Positions 37,201 through 48,489 of a DNA stretch of 64,000 bases are shown here, piece by piece (the stretch's first letter is position 1; each line of letters opens with the position of its first letter). Location of the stretch: assembly GCF_051014685.1 (NCBI RefSeq), contig NW_027479699.1:1-64000 (forward strand). The letters run 5' to 3'. The translations under genes were made by a program, and so were the position numbers. The notes under the pieces were generated by a model that was not told the origin of the DNA, did not search any database, and worked only from the letters and a program-made list of their open reading frames with translations. This stretch comes from Ptiloglossa arizonensis. Taxonomy: Eukaryota; Arthropoda; Insecta; Hymenoptera; Colletidae.

Positions 37201-38320
37201 TCTGGTTAAGCGTTTGGAGCAGCAGAATTGCGAAAAATTTGTTGTCTTCTCAACCATTTCTTAGCTTCAAACTCCCATATCTCGCGAACGGATTGACCTA
37301 ACCCAAAAATTCCTATTGCATCTGAAAGTAGAAACTCGCCCGATGACAACGGTATGTGTATTTTTTCCCTAGGCCATTCTGGTTAAGCGTTTGGAGCAGC
37401 AGAATTGCGAAAAATTTTTTGCCTTCTCAACCATTTCTTGGCTTCAAACTCCCATATCTAGCGAACGGATTGACCTAATCCAAAAATTCCTATTGCATCT
37501 GAAAGTAGAATCTCGCCCGATTACAGCGGTATGTGTATGTTTTCCCTAGGCCATTCTGGTTAAGCGTTTGAAGCAGCAGAATTGCGAAAAATTTATTGCC
37601 TTCTCAACCATTTCTTGGCTTCAAACTCCCATATCTCGCGAACGGATTGACCTAACCCAAAAATTCCTATTGCATCTGAAAGTAGAAACTCGCCCGATTA
37701 CAACGGTATGTGTATTTTCTCCCTAGGCCATTCTGGTTAAGCGTTTGGAGCAGCAGAAGTGCGAAAAATTTGTTGTCTTCTCAACCATTTCTTAGCTTCA
37801 AACTCCCATATCTCGCGAACGGATTGACCTAACCCAAAATTCCTGTTGCATCTGAGAGTAGAAACTCGCCCCCGATTACAACGGTATGTGTATTTTTTCC
37901 CTAGGCCATTCTGGTTTAAGCGTTTGGAGCAGCAGAAGTGCGTAAAATTTGTTGTCTTCTCAACCATTTCTTACCTTCAAACTCCCATATCTCGCGAACG
38001 GATTGACCAAACCCAAAAATTCCTGCTGCGTTTGAAAGTAGAAACTAGCCCGATTACAACGGTATGTGTATTTTTCACCCTAGGCCATTCTGGTTAAGCG
38101 TTTGGAGCAGCAGAATTGCGAAAAATTTTTTGCCTTCTCAACCATTTCTTGGATTCAAACTCCCATATCTCGCGAACGGATTGACCTAACCCAAAAATTC
38201 CTGTTGTGTCTGAAAGTAGAAACTCGCCCGATTACAGCGGTATGTGTATTTTTTCCCTAGCCCCTTCTGGTTAAGCGTTTGGAGCAGCAGAATTGCGAAA
38301 AATTTTTTTGCCTTCTCAAC
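34300..38320 (+). repeat. Indel-rich segment of the array
   Basis: Compared with neighbours this 4 kb holds an excess of small length changes: a 3 bp loss near 34350, T5 for T6 near 34531, an extra A near 34680 and 35030, A6 for A5 near 35290, TATGGTATTTTTTCCTAGG near 35412, CCTACCC near 35532, lost bases near 36362 and 36377, an extra AT near 36650, GAGCAAGCAG near 36686, AAAATT near 37837, an extra CC near 37870, TTT for TT near 37915, an extra T near 38071 and T7 near 38302. Some are shared with 38.7-39.5 kb (TATGGTATT and CCTACCC recur 3717 bp or so downstream) and so are inherited variants. Others look isolated and lie mostly in homopolymers. Confidence 0.7.
34900..36000 (+). repeat. Block re-used at 32.3-33.3 kb and 38.65-39.6 kb
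   Basis: ACAGCTGTATTTG and GAAGGGCGAAAAATT form an ordered pair in all three places. The AGGGCG marker is at 32811, 35460 and 39177, giving displacements of 2649 bp (15 monomers) and 3717 bp (21 monomers). The 35 and 39 kb copies also share the two small deletions TATGGTATT and CCTACCC, which the 32 kb copy lacks. They are therefore each other's nearest relatives. Confidence 0.8.
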
Positions 38321-41055
38321 CATTTCTTGGCTTCAAACTCCCATATCTCGCGAACGGATTGACCTAACCCAAAAAGTCCTATTGCATCTGAAAGTAGAAA
38401 CTAGCCCGATTACAGCGGTATGTGTATTTTCTCCCTAGGCCATTCTGGTTAAGCGTTTGGAGCAGCAGAATTGCGAAAAATTTTTTGCCTTCTCAACCAT
38501 TTCTTGGCTTCAAACTCCCATATCTCGCGAACGGATTGGCCTAACCCAAAAATTCCTATTGCATCTGAAAGTAGAAACTCGCCCGATTACAACGGTGTGT
38601 GTATTTTTTCCCTAGGCCATTCTGGTTAAGCGTTTGGAGCAGCAGAATTGCGAAAAATTTTTTGCCTTCTCAACCATTTCTTGGCTTCAAACTCCCATAT
38701 CTCGCGAACGGATTGACCTAAACCAAAAATTCCTGTTGCATCTGAAAGTAGAAACTCGCCCGATTACAGCTGTATTTGTATTTTTTCCCTAGGCCATTCT
38801 GGTTAAGCGTTTGAAGCAGCAGAATTGCGAAAAATTTTTTGCCTTCTCAACCATTTCGTGGCTTCAAACTCCCATATCTCGCGAACGGATTGACCTAACC
38901 CAAAAATTCCTATTGCATCTGAAAGTAGAAACTCGCCCGATTACAGCGGTATGTGTATTTTTTCCCTAGGCCATTCTGGTTAAGCGTTTGGAGCAGCAGA
39001 ATTGCGAAAAATTTATTGCCTTCTCAACCATTTCTTGGCTTCAAACTCCCATATCTCGCGAACGGATTGACCTAACCCAAAAATTCCTATTGCATCTGAA
39101 AGTAGAAACTCGCCCGATTACAACGGTATGGTATTTTTTCCCTAGGCCATTCTGGTTAAGCGTTTGGAGCAGCAGAAGGGCGAAAAATTTATTGTGTTCT
39201 CAACCATTTCTTAGCTTCAATCTCCCATATCTCGCGAACGGATTGACCTACCCAAAAATTCCTGTTGTGTCTGAAAGTAGAAACTCGCCCGATTACAGCG
39301 GTATGTGTATTTTTTCCCTAGCCCCTTCTGGTTAAGCGTTTGGAGCAGCAGAATTGCGAAAAATTTTTTGCCTTCTCAACCATTTCTTGGCTCCAAACTC
39401 CCATATCTCGCGAACGGATTGACCTAACCCAAAAAGTCCTATTGCATCTGAAAGTAGAAACTAGCCCGATTACAGCGGTATGTGTATTTTTTCCATAGGC
39501 CATTCTGGTTAAGCGTTTGGAGCAGCAGAATTGCGAAAAATTTTTTGCCTTCTCAACCATTTCTTGGCCCAAACTCCCATATCTCGCGAACGGATTGACC
39601 TAACCCAAAAATTCCTGCTGCGTTTGAAAGTAGAAACTAGCCCGATTACAACGGTATGTGTATTTTCACCCTAGGCCATTCTGGTTAAGCGTTTGGAGCA
39701 GCAGAATTGCGAAAAATTTTTTGCCTTCTCAACCATTTCTTGGATTCAAACTCCCATATCTCGCGAACGGATTGACCTAACCCAAAAATTCCTGTTGTGT
39801 CTGAAAGTAGAAACTCGCCGGATTACAGCGGTATGTGTATTTTTTCCCTAGCCCCTTCTGGTTAAGCGTTTGGAGCAGCAGAATTGCGAAAAATTTTTTG
39901 CCTTCTCAACCATTTCTTGGCTTCAAACTCCCATAACTCGCGAACGGATTGACCTAACCCAAAAAGTCCTATTGCATCTGAAAGTAGAAACTAGCCCGAT
40001 TACAGCGGTATGTGTATTTTCTCCCTAGGCCATTCTGGTTAAGCGTTTGGAGCAGCAGAATTGCGAAAAATTTTTTGCCTTCTCAACCATTTCTTGGCTT
40101 CAAACTCCCATATCTCGCGAACGGATTGGCCTAACCCAAAAATTCCTATTGCATCTGAAAGTAGAAACTCGCCCGATTACAACGGTGTGTGTATTTTTTC
40201 CCTAGGCCATTCTGGTTAAGCGTTTGGAGCAGCAGAATTGCGAAAAATTTTTTGCCTTCTCAACCATTTCTTGGCTTCAAACTCCCATATCTCGCGAACG
40301 GATTGACCAAACCCAAAAATTCCTGCTGCGTTTGAAAGTAGAAACTAGCCCGATTACAACGGTATGTGTATTTTCACCCTAGGCCATTCTGGTTAAGCGT
40401 TTGGAGCAGCAGAATTGCGAAAAATTTTTTGCCTTCTCAACCATTTCTTGGATTCAAACTCCCATATCTCGCGAACGGATTGACCTAACCCAAAAATTCC
40501 TATTGCATCTGAAAGTAGAAACTCGCCCGATTACAGCGGTATGTGTATTTTTTCCCTAGCCCCTTCTGGTTAAGCGTTTGGAGCAGCAGAATTGCGAAAA
40601 ATTTTTTGCCTTCTCAACCATTTCTTGGCTTCAAACTCCCATATCTCGCGAACGGATTGACCTAACCCAAAAAGTCCTATTGCATCTGAAAGTAGAAACT
40701 AGCCCGATTACAGCGGTATGTGTATTTTCTCCCTAGGCCATTCTGGTTAAGCGTTTGGAGCAGCAGAATTGCGAAAAATTTTTTGCCTTCTCAACCATTT
40801 CTTGGCTTCAAACTCCCATATCTCGCGAACGGATTGACCTAACCCAAAAATTCCTATTGCATCTGAAAGTAGAAACTCGCCCGATTACAACGGTATGTGA
40901 ATTTTTTCCCTAGGCCATTCTGGTTAAGCGTTTGGAGCAGCAGAAGTGCGAAAAATTTGTTGTCTTTCAACCATTTCTTAGCTTCAAACTCCCATATCTC
41001 GCGAACGGATTGACCTAACCCAAAAATTCCTGTTGCATCTGAAAGTAGAAACTAG

Positions 41056-43885
41056 CCCGATTACAGGGGTATGTGTATTTTCTCCCTAGGCCATTCTGGT
41101 TAAGCGTTTGGAGCAGCAGAATTGCGAAAAATTTGTTGTCTTCTCAACCATTTCTTGGCTTCAAACTCCCATATCTCGCGAACGGATTGACCTAACCCAA
41201 AAATTCCTGTTGTGTCTGAAAGTAGAAACTCGCCCGATTACAGCGGTATGTGTATTTTTTCCCTAGCCCATTCTGGTTAAGCGTTTGGAGCAGCAGAATT
41301 GCGAAAAATTTGTTGTCTTCTCAATCATTTCTTAGCTTCAAACTCCCATATCTCGCGAACGGATTGACCTAACCCAAAAATTCCTATTGCATCTGAAAGT
41401 AGAAACTCGCCCGATGACAACGGTATGTGTATTTTTTCCCTAGGCCATTCTGGTTAAGCGTTTGGAGCAGCAGAATTGCGAAAAATTTTTTGCCTTCTCA
41501 ACCATTTTTTGGCTCAAACTCCCATATCTCGCGAACGGATTGACCTAACCCAAAAATTCCAATTGCATCTGAAAGTAGAAACTCGCCCGATTACAACGGT
41601 GTGTGTATTTTTTCCCTAGGCCACTCTGGTTAAGCGTTTGTAGCAGCAGAATTGCGAAAAATTTTTTGCCTTCTCAACCATTTCTTGGCTTCAAACTCCC
41701 ATACCTCGCGAACGGATTGACATAACCCAAAAATTCCTATTGCATCTGAAAGTAGAAACTAGCCCGATTACAGGGGTATGTGTATTTTCTCCCTAGGCCA
41801 TTCTGGTTAAGCGTTTGGAGCAGCAGAATTGCGAAAAATTTGTTGTCTTCTCAACCATTTCTTGGCTTCAAACTCCCATATCTCGCGAACGGATTGACCT
41901 AACCCAAAAATTCCTGTTGTGTCTGAAAGTAGAAACTCGCCCGATTACAGCGGTATGTGTATTTTTTCCCTAGCCCATTCTGGTTAAGCGTTTGGAGCAG
42001 CAGAATTGCGAAAAATTTGTTGTCTTCTCAACCATTTCTTAGCTTCAAACTCCCATATCTCGCGAACGGATTGACCTAACCCAAAAATTCCTATTGCATC
42101 TGAAAGTAGAAACTCGCCCGATGACAACGGTATGTGTATTTTTTCCCTAGGCCATTCTGGTTAAGCGTTTGGAGCAGCAGAATTGCGAAAAATTTTTTGC
42201 CTTCTCAACCATTTCTTGGCTTCAAACTCCCATATCTAGCGAACGGATTGACCTAATCCAAAAATTCCTATTGCATCTGAAAGTAGAATCTCGCCCGATT
42301 ACAGCGGTATGTGTATTTTTTCCCTAGGCCATTCTGGTTAAGCGTTTGAAGCAGCAGAATTGCGAAAAATTTATTGCCTTCTCAACCATTTCTTGGCTTC
42401 AAACTCCCATATCTCGCGAACGGATTGACCTAACCCAAAAATTCCTATTGCATCTGAAAGTAGAAACTAGCCCGATTACAGGGGTATGTGTATTTTCTCC
42501 CTAGGCCATTCTGGTTAAGCGTTTGGAGCAGCAGAATTGCGAAAAATTTGTTGTCTTCTCAACCATTTCTTGGCTTCAAACTCCCATATCTCGCGAACGG
42601 ATTGACCTAACCCAAAAATTCCTGTTGTGTCTGAAAGTAGAAACTCGCCCGATTACAGCGGTATGTGTATTTTTTCCCTAGCCCATTCTGGTTAAGCGTT
42701 TGGAGCAGCAGAATTGCGAAAAATTTGTTGTCTTCTCAACCATTTCTTAGCTTCAAACTCCCATATCTCGCGAACGGATTGACCTAACCCAAAAATTCCT
42801 ATTGCATCTGAAAGTAGAAACTCGCCCGATGACAACGGTATGTGTATTTTTTCCCTAGGCCATTCTGGTTAAGCGTTTGGAGCAGCAGAATTGCGAAAAA
42901 TTTTTTGCCTTCTCAACCATTTTTTGGCTCAAACTCCCATATCTCGCGAACGGATTGACCTAACCCAAAAATTCCAATTGCGTCTGAAAGTAGAAACTCG
43001 CCCGATTACAACGGTGTGTGTATTTTTTCCCTAGGCCACTCTGGTTAAGCGTTTGTAGCAGCAGAATTGCGAAAAATTTTTTGCCTTCTCAACCATTTCT
43101 TGGCTTCAAACTCCCATACCTCGCGAACGGATTGACATAACCCAAAAATTCCTATTGCATCGGAAAGTAGAAACTAGCCCGATTACAGGGGTATGTGTAT
43201 TTTCTCCCTAGGCCATTCTGGTTAAGCGTTTGGAGCAGCAGAATTGCGAAAAATTTGTTGTCTTCTCAACCATTTCTTGGCTTCAAACTCCCATATCTCG
43301 CGAACGGATTGACCTAACCCAAAAATTCCTGTTGTGTCTGAAAGTAGAAACTCGCCCGATTACAGCGGTATGTGTATTTTTTCCCTAGCCCATTCTGGTT
43401 AAGCGTTTGGAGCAGCAGAATTGCGAAAAATTTGTTGTCTTCTCAACCATTTCTTAGCTTCAAACTCCCATATCTCGCGAACGGATTGACCTAACCCAAA
43501 AATTCCTATTGCATCTGAAAGTAGAAACTCGCCCGATGACAACGGTATGTGTATTTTTTCCCTAGGCCATTCTGGTTAAGCGTTTGGAGCAGCAGAATTG
43601 CGAAAAATTTTTTGCCTTCTCAACCATTTCTTGGCTTCAAACTCCCATATCTAGCGAACGGATTGACCTAATCCAAAAATTCCTATTGCATCTGAAAGTA
43701 GAATCTCGCCCGATTACAGCGGTATGTGTATTTTTTCCCTAGGCCATTCTGGTTAAGCGTTTGAAGCAGCAGAATTGCGAAAAATTTATTGCCTTCTCAA
43801 CCATTTCTTGGCTTCAAACTCCCATATCTCGCGAACGGATTGACCTAACCCAAAAATTCCTATTGCATCTGAAAGTAGAAACTCG
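41056..43885 (+). repeat. 1415 bp (8-monomer) tandem duplication
   Basis: CGATGACAACGG at 41412 and 42827 and again at 42119 and 43534 gives 1415 bp both times. Both copies carry CATTTTTTGGCTC, GGCCACTCTGG, CGTTTGTAGCAG and ATCTAGCGAACGG in the same order. Differences seen are ATTGCGTCTG near 42979 against ATTGCATCTG, and CATCGGAAAG near 43159 against CATCTGAAAG. A truncated relative at about 44.2-45.0 kb contains a further 354 bp (2-monomer) duplication, with CGATGAC at 44596 and 44950. Confidence 0.88.
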
Positions 43886-44999
43886 CCCGATTACAACGGT
43901 ATGTGTATTTTCTCCCTAGGCCATTCTGGTTAAGCGTTTGGAGCAGCAGAAGTGCGAAAAATTTGTTGTCTTCTCAACCATTTCTTAGCTTCAAACTCCC
44001 ATATCTCGCGAACGGATTGACCTAACCCAAAAATTCCTGTTGCATCTGAGAGTAGAAACTCGCCCGATTACAACGGTATGTGTATTTTTTCCCTAGCCCC
44101 TTCTGGTTAAGCGTTTGTAGCAGCAGAATTGCGAAAAATTTTTTGCCTTCTCAACCATTTCTTGGCTTCAAACTCCCATATCTCGCGAACGGATTGACAT
44201 AACCCAAAAATTCCTATTGCATCTGAAAGTAGAAACTAGCCCGATTACAGGGGTATGTGTATTTTCTCCCTAGGCCATTCTGGTTAAGCGTTTGGAGCAG
44301 CAGAATTGCGAAAAATTTGTTGTCTTCTCAACCATTTCTTGGCTTCAAACTCCCATATCTCGCGAACGGATTGACCTAACCCAAAAATTCCTGTTGTGTC
44401 TGAAAGTAGAAACTCGCCCGATTACAGCGGTATGTGTATTTTTTCCCTAGCCCATTCTGGTTAAGCGTTTGGAGCAGCAGAATTGCGAAAAATTTGTTGT
44501 CTTCTCAACCATTTCTTAGCTTCAAACTCCCATATCTCGCGAACGGATTGACCTAACCCAAAAATTCCTATTGCATCTGAAAGTAGAAACTCGCCCGATG
44601 ACAACGGTATGTGTATTTTTTCCCTAGGCCATTCTGGTTAAGCGTTTGGAGCAGCAGAATTGCGAAAAATTTGTTGTCTTCTCAACCATTTCTTGGCTTC
44701 AAACTCCCATATCTCGCGAACGGATTGACCTAACCCAAAAATTCCTGTTGTGTCTGAAAGTAGAAACTCGCCCGATTACAGCGGTATGTGTATTTTTTCC
44801 CTAGCCCATTCTGGTTAAGCGTTTGGAGCAGCAGAATTGCGAAAAATTTGTTGTCTTCTCAACCATTTCTTAGCTTCAAACTCCCATATCTCGCGAACGG
44901 ATTGACCTAACCCAAAAATTCCTATTGCATCTGAAAGTAGAAACTCGCCCGATGACAACGGTATGTGTATTTTTTCCCTAGGCCATTCTGGTTAAGCGT

Positions 45000-47380
45000 T
45001 TGGAGCAGCAGAATTGCGAAAAATTTTTTGCCTTCTCAACCATTTCTTGGCTTCAAACTCCCATATCTCGCGAACGGATTGACCTAACCCAAAAATTCCT
45101 ATTGCATCTGAAAGTAGAAACTCGCCCGATTACAACGGTATGTGTATTTTCTCCCTAGGCCATTCTGGTTAAGCGTTTGGAGCAGCAGAAGTGCGAAAAA
45201 TTTGTTGTCTTCTCAACCATTTCTTAGCTTCAAACTCCCATATCTCGCGAACGGATTGACCTAACCCAAAAATTCCTGTTGCATCTGAGAGTAGAAACTC
45301 GCCCGATTACAACGGTATGTGTATTTTTTCCCTAGGCCATTCTGGTTAAGCGTTTGGAGCAGCAGAAGTGCGTAAAATTTGTTGTCTTCTCAACCATTTC
45401 TTACCTTCAAACTCCCATATCTCGCGAACGGATTGACCAAACCCAAAAATTCCTGCAGCGTTTGAAAGTAGAAACTAGCCCGATTACAACGGTATGTGTA
45501 TTTTCACCCTAGGCCATTCTGGTTAAGCGTTTGGAGCAGCAGAATTGCGAAAAATTTTTTGCCTTCTCAACCATTTCTTGGATTCAAACTCCCATATCTC
45601 GCGAACGGATTGACCTAACCCAAAAATTCCTGTTGTGTCTGAAAGTAGAAACTCGCCCGATTACAGCGGTATGTGTATTTTTTCCCTAGCCCCTTCTGGT
45701 TAAGCGTTTGGAGCAGCAGAATTGCGAAAAATTTTTTGCCTTCTCAACCATTTCTTGGCTTCAAACTCCCATATCTCGCGAACGGATTGACCTAACCCAA
45801 AAAGTCCTATTGCATCTGAAAGTAGAAACTAGCCCGATTACAGCGGTATGTGTATTTTCTCCCTAGGCCATTCTGGTTAAGCGTTTGGAGCAGCAGAATT
45901 GCGAAAAATTTTTTGCCTTCTCAACCATTTCTTGGCTTCAAACTCCCATATCTCGCGAACGGATTGGCCTAACCCAAAAATTCCTATTGCATCTGAAAGT
46001 AGAAACTCGCCCGATTACAACGGTGTGTGTATTTTTTCCCTAGGCCATTCTGGTTAAGCGTTTGGAGCAGCAGAATTGCGAAAAATTTTTTGCCTTCTCA
46101 ACCATTTCTTGGCTTCAAACTCCCATATCTCGCGAACGGATTGACCTAACCCAAAAATTCCTATTGCATCTGAAAGTAGAAACTCGCCCGATTACAACGG
46201 TATGTGAATTTTTTCCCTAGGCCATTCTGGTTAAGCGTTTGGAGCAGCAGAAGTGCGAAAAATTTGTTGTCTTTCAACCATTTCTTAGATTCAAACTCCC
46301 ATATCTCGCGAACGGATTGACCTAACCCAAAAATTCCTGTTGCATCTGAAAGTAGAAACTCGCCCGATTACAACGGTATGGGTATTTTCTCCCTAGGCCA
46401 TTCTGGTTAAGCGTTTGGAGCAGCAGAAGTGCGAAAAATTTGTTGTCTTCTCAACCATTTCTTAGCTTCAAACTCCCATATCTCGCGAACGGATTGACCT
46501 AACCCAAAAATTCCTGTTGCATCTGAAAGTAGAAACTCGCCCGATTACAACGGTATGTGTATTTTTTCCCTAGGCCATTCTGGTTAAGCGTTTGGAGCAG
46601 CAGAATTATGAAAAATTTGTTGTCTTCTCAACCATTTCTTAGTTTCAAAGTCCCATATCTCGCGAATGGATTGACCAAACCCACAAATTCCTGCTGCGTC
46701 TGAAAGTAGAAACTAGCCCGATTACAACGGTATGTGTATTTTCTCCCTAGGCCATTCTGGTTAAGCGTTCGGAGCAGCAGAATTGCGAAAAATTTTTTGC
46801 CTTCTCAACCATTTCTTGGCTTCAAACTCCCATATCTCGCGAACTGATTGACCTCACCCAAAAATTCCTATTGCATCTGAAAGTAGAAACTAGCCCGATT
46901 ACAACGGTATGTGTATTTTCTCCCTAGGCCATTCTGATTAAGCGTTTGGAGCAGCAGAATTGCGAAAAATTTTTTGCCTTCTCAACCATTTCTTGGCTCA
47001 AACTCCCATATCTCGCGAACGGATTGACCTAACCCAAAAATTCCAATTGCATCTGAAAGTAGAAACTCGCCCGATTACAGAGGTATGTGTATTTTTTCCC
47101 TAGGCAATTCTGGTTAAGCGTTTGGAGCAGCAGAATTGCGAAAAATTTTTTGCCTTCTCAACCATTTCTTGGCTTCAAACTCCCATACCTCGCGAACGGA
47201 TTGACCTAACCCAAAAATTCCTATTGCATCTGAAAGTAGAAACTCGCCCGATTACAACGGTGTGTGTATTTTTTCCCTAGGCCATTCTGGTTAAGCGTCT
47301 GGAGCAGCAGAATTGCGAAAAATTTTTTGCCTTCTCAACCATTTCTTGGCTTCAAACTCCCATATCTCGCGAACGGATTG
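45000..47380 (+). repeat. 2.4 kb block re-used at 57.56-60.29 kb
   Basis: GCGTAAAATTTG at 45370 corresponds to 57927 (12557 bp, 71 monomers). AATTATGAAAAATTTG near 46605 and GCGTCTGGAGCAG near 47295 correspond to 59516 and 60206 (12911 bp, 73 monomers). The 354 bp change in displacement means the downstream copy has two more monomers, located at about 58.9-59.25 kb where ACAGGGGT and TTTCGAGCAG monomers appear. The same block also has a partial copy at 47.39-48.48 kb, displaced mostly 1943 bp. Confidence 0.82.
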
Positions 47381-48489
47381 ACCAAACCCAAAAATTCCTG
47401 CTGCGTTTGAAAGTAGAAACTAGCCCGATTACAACGGTATGTGTATTTTCACCCTAGGCCATTCTGGTTAAGCGTTTGGAGCAGCAGAATTGCGAAAAAT
47501 TTTTTGCCTTCTCAACCATTTCTTGGATTCAAACTCCCATATCTCGCGAACGGATTGACCTAACCCAAAAATTCCTGTTGTGTCTGAAAGTAGAAACTCG
47601 CCCGATTACAGCGGTATGTGTATTTTTTCCCTAGCCCCTTCTGGTTAAGCGTTTGGAGCAGCAGAATTGCGAAAAATTTTTTGCCTTCTCAACCATTTCT
47701 TGGCTTCAAACTCCCATATCTCGCGAACGGATTGACCTAACCCAAAAAGTCCTATTGCATCTGAAAGTAGAAACTAGCCCGATTACAGCGGTATGTGTAT
47801 TTTCTCCCTAGGCCATTCTGGTTAAGCGTTTGGAGCAGCAGAATTGCGAAAAATTTTTTGCCTTCTCAACCATTTCTTGGCTTCAAACTCCCATATCTCG
47901 CGAACGGATTGGCCTAACCCAAAAATTCCTATTGCATCTGAAAGTAGAAACTCGCCCGATTACAACGGTGTGTGTATTTTTTCCCTAGGCCATTCTGGTT
48001 AAGCGTTTGGAGCAGCAGAATTGCGAAAAATTTTTTGCCTTCTCAACCATTTCTTGGCTTCAAACTCCCATATCTCGCGAACGGATTGACCTAACCCAAA
48101 AATTCCTATTGCATCTGAAAGTAGAAACTCGCCCGATTACAACGGTATGTGAATTTTTTCCCTAGGCCATTCTGGTTAAGCGTTTGGAGCAGCAGAAGTG
48201 CGAAAAATTTGTTGTCTTTCAACCATTTCTTAGCTTCAAACTCCCATATCTCGCGAACGGATTGACCTAACCCAAAAATTCCTGTTGCATCTGAAAGTAG
48301 AAACTCGCCCGATTACAACGGTATGTGTATTTTTTCCCTAGGCCATTCTGGTTAAGCGTTTGGAGCAGCAGAATTATGAAAAATTTGTTGTCTTCTCAAC
48401 CATTTCTTAGTTTCAAAGTCCCATATCTCGCGAATGGATTGACCAAACCCACAAATTCCTGCTGCGTCTGAAAGTAGAAACTAGCCCGA

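Noticed and set aside
36557..39572. Minus-strand open frames (36557-36739, 37737-37967, 39318-39572)
   Set aside because: They are reverse-complement readings of the monomer lengthened by local indels and the loss of stop codons; the frames do not persist in sister blocks.
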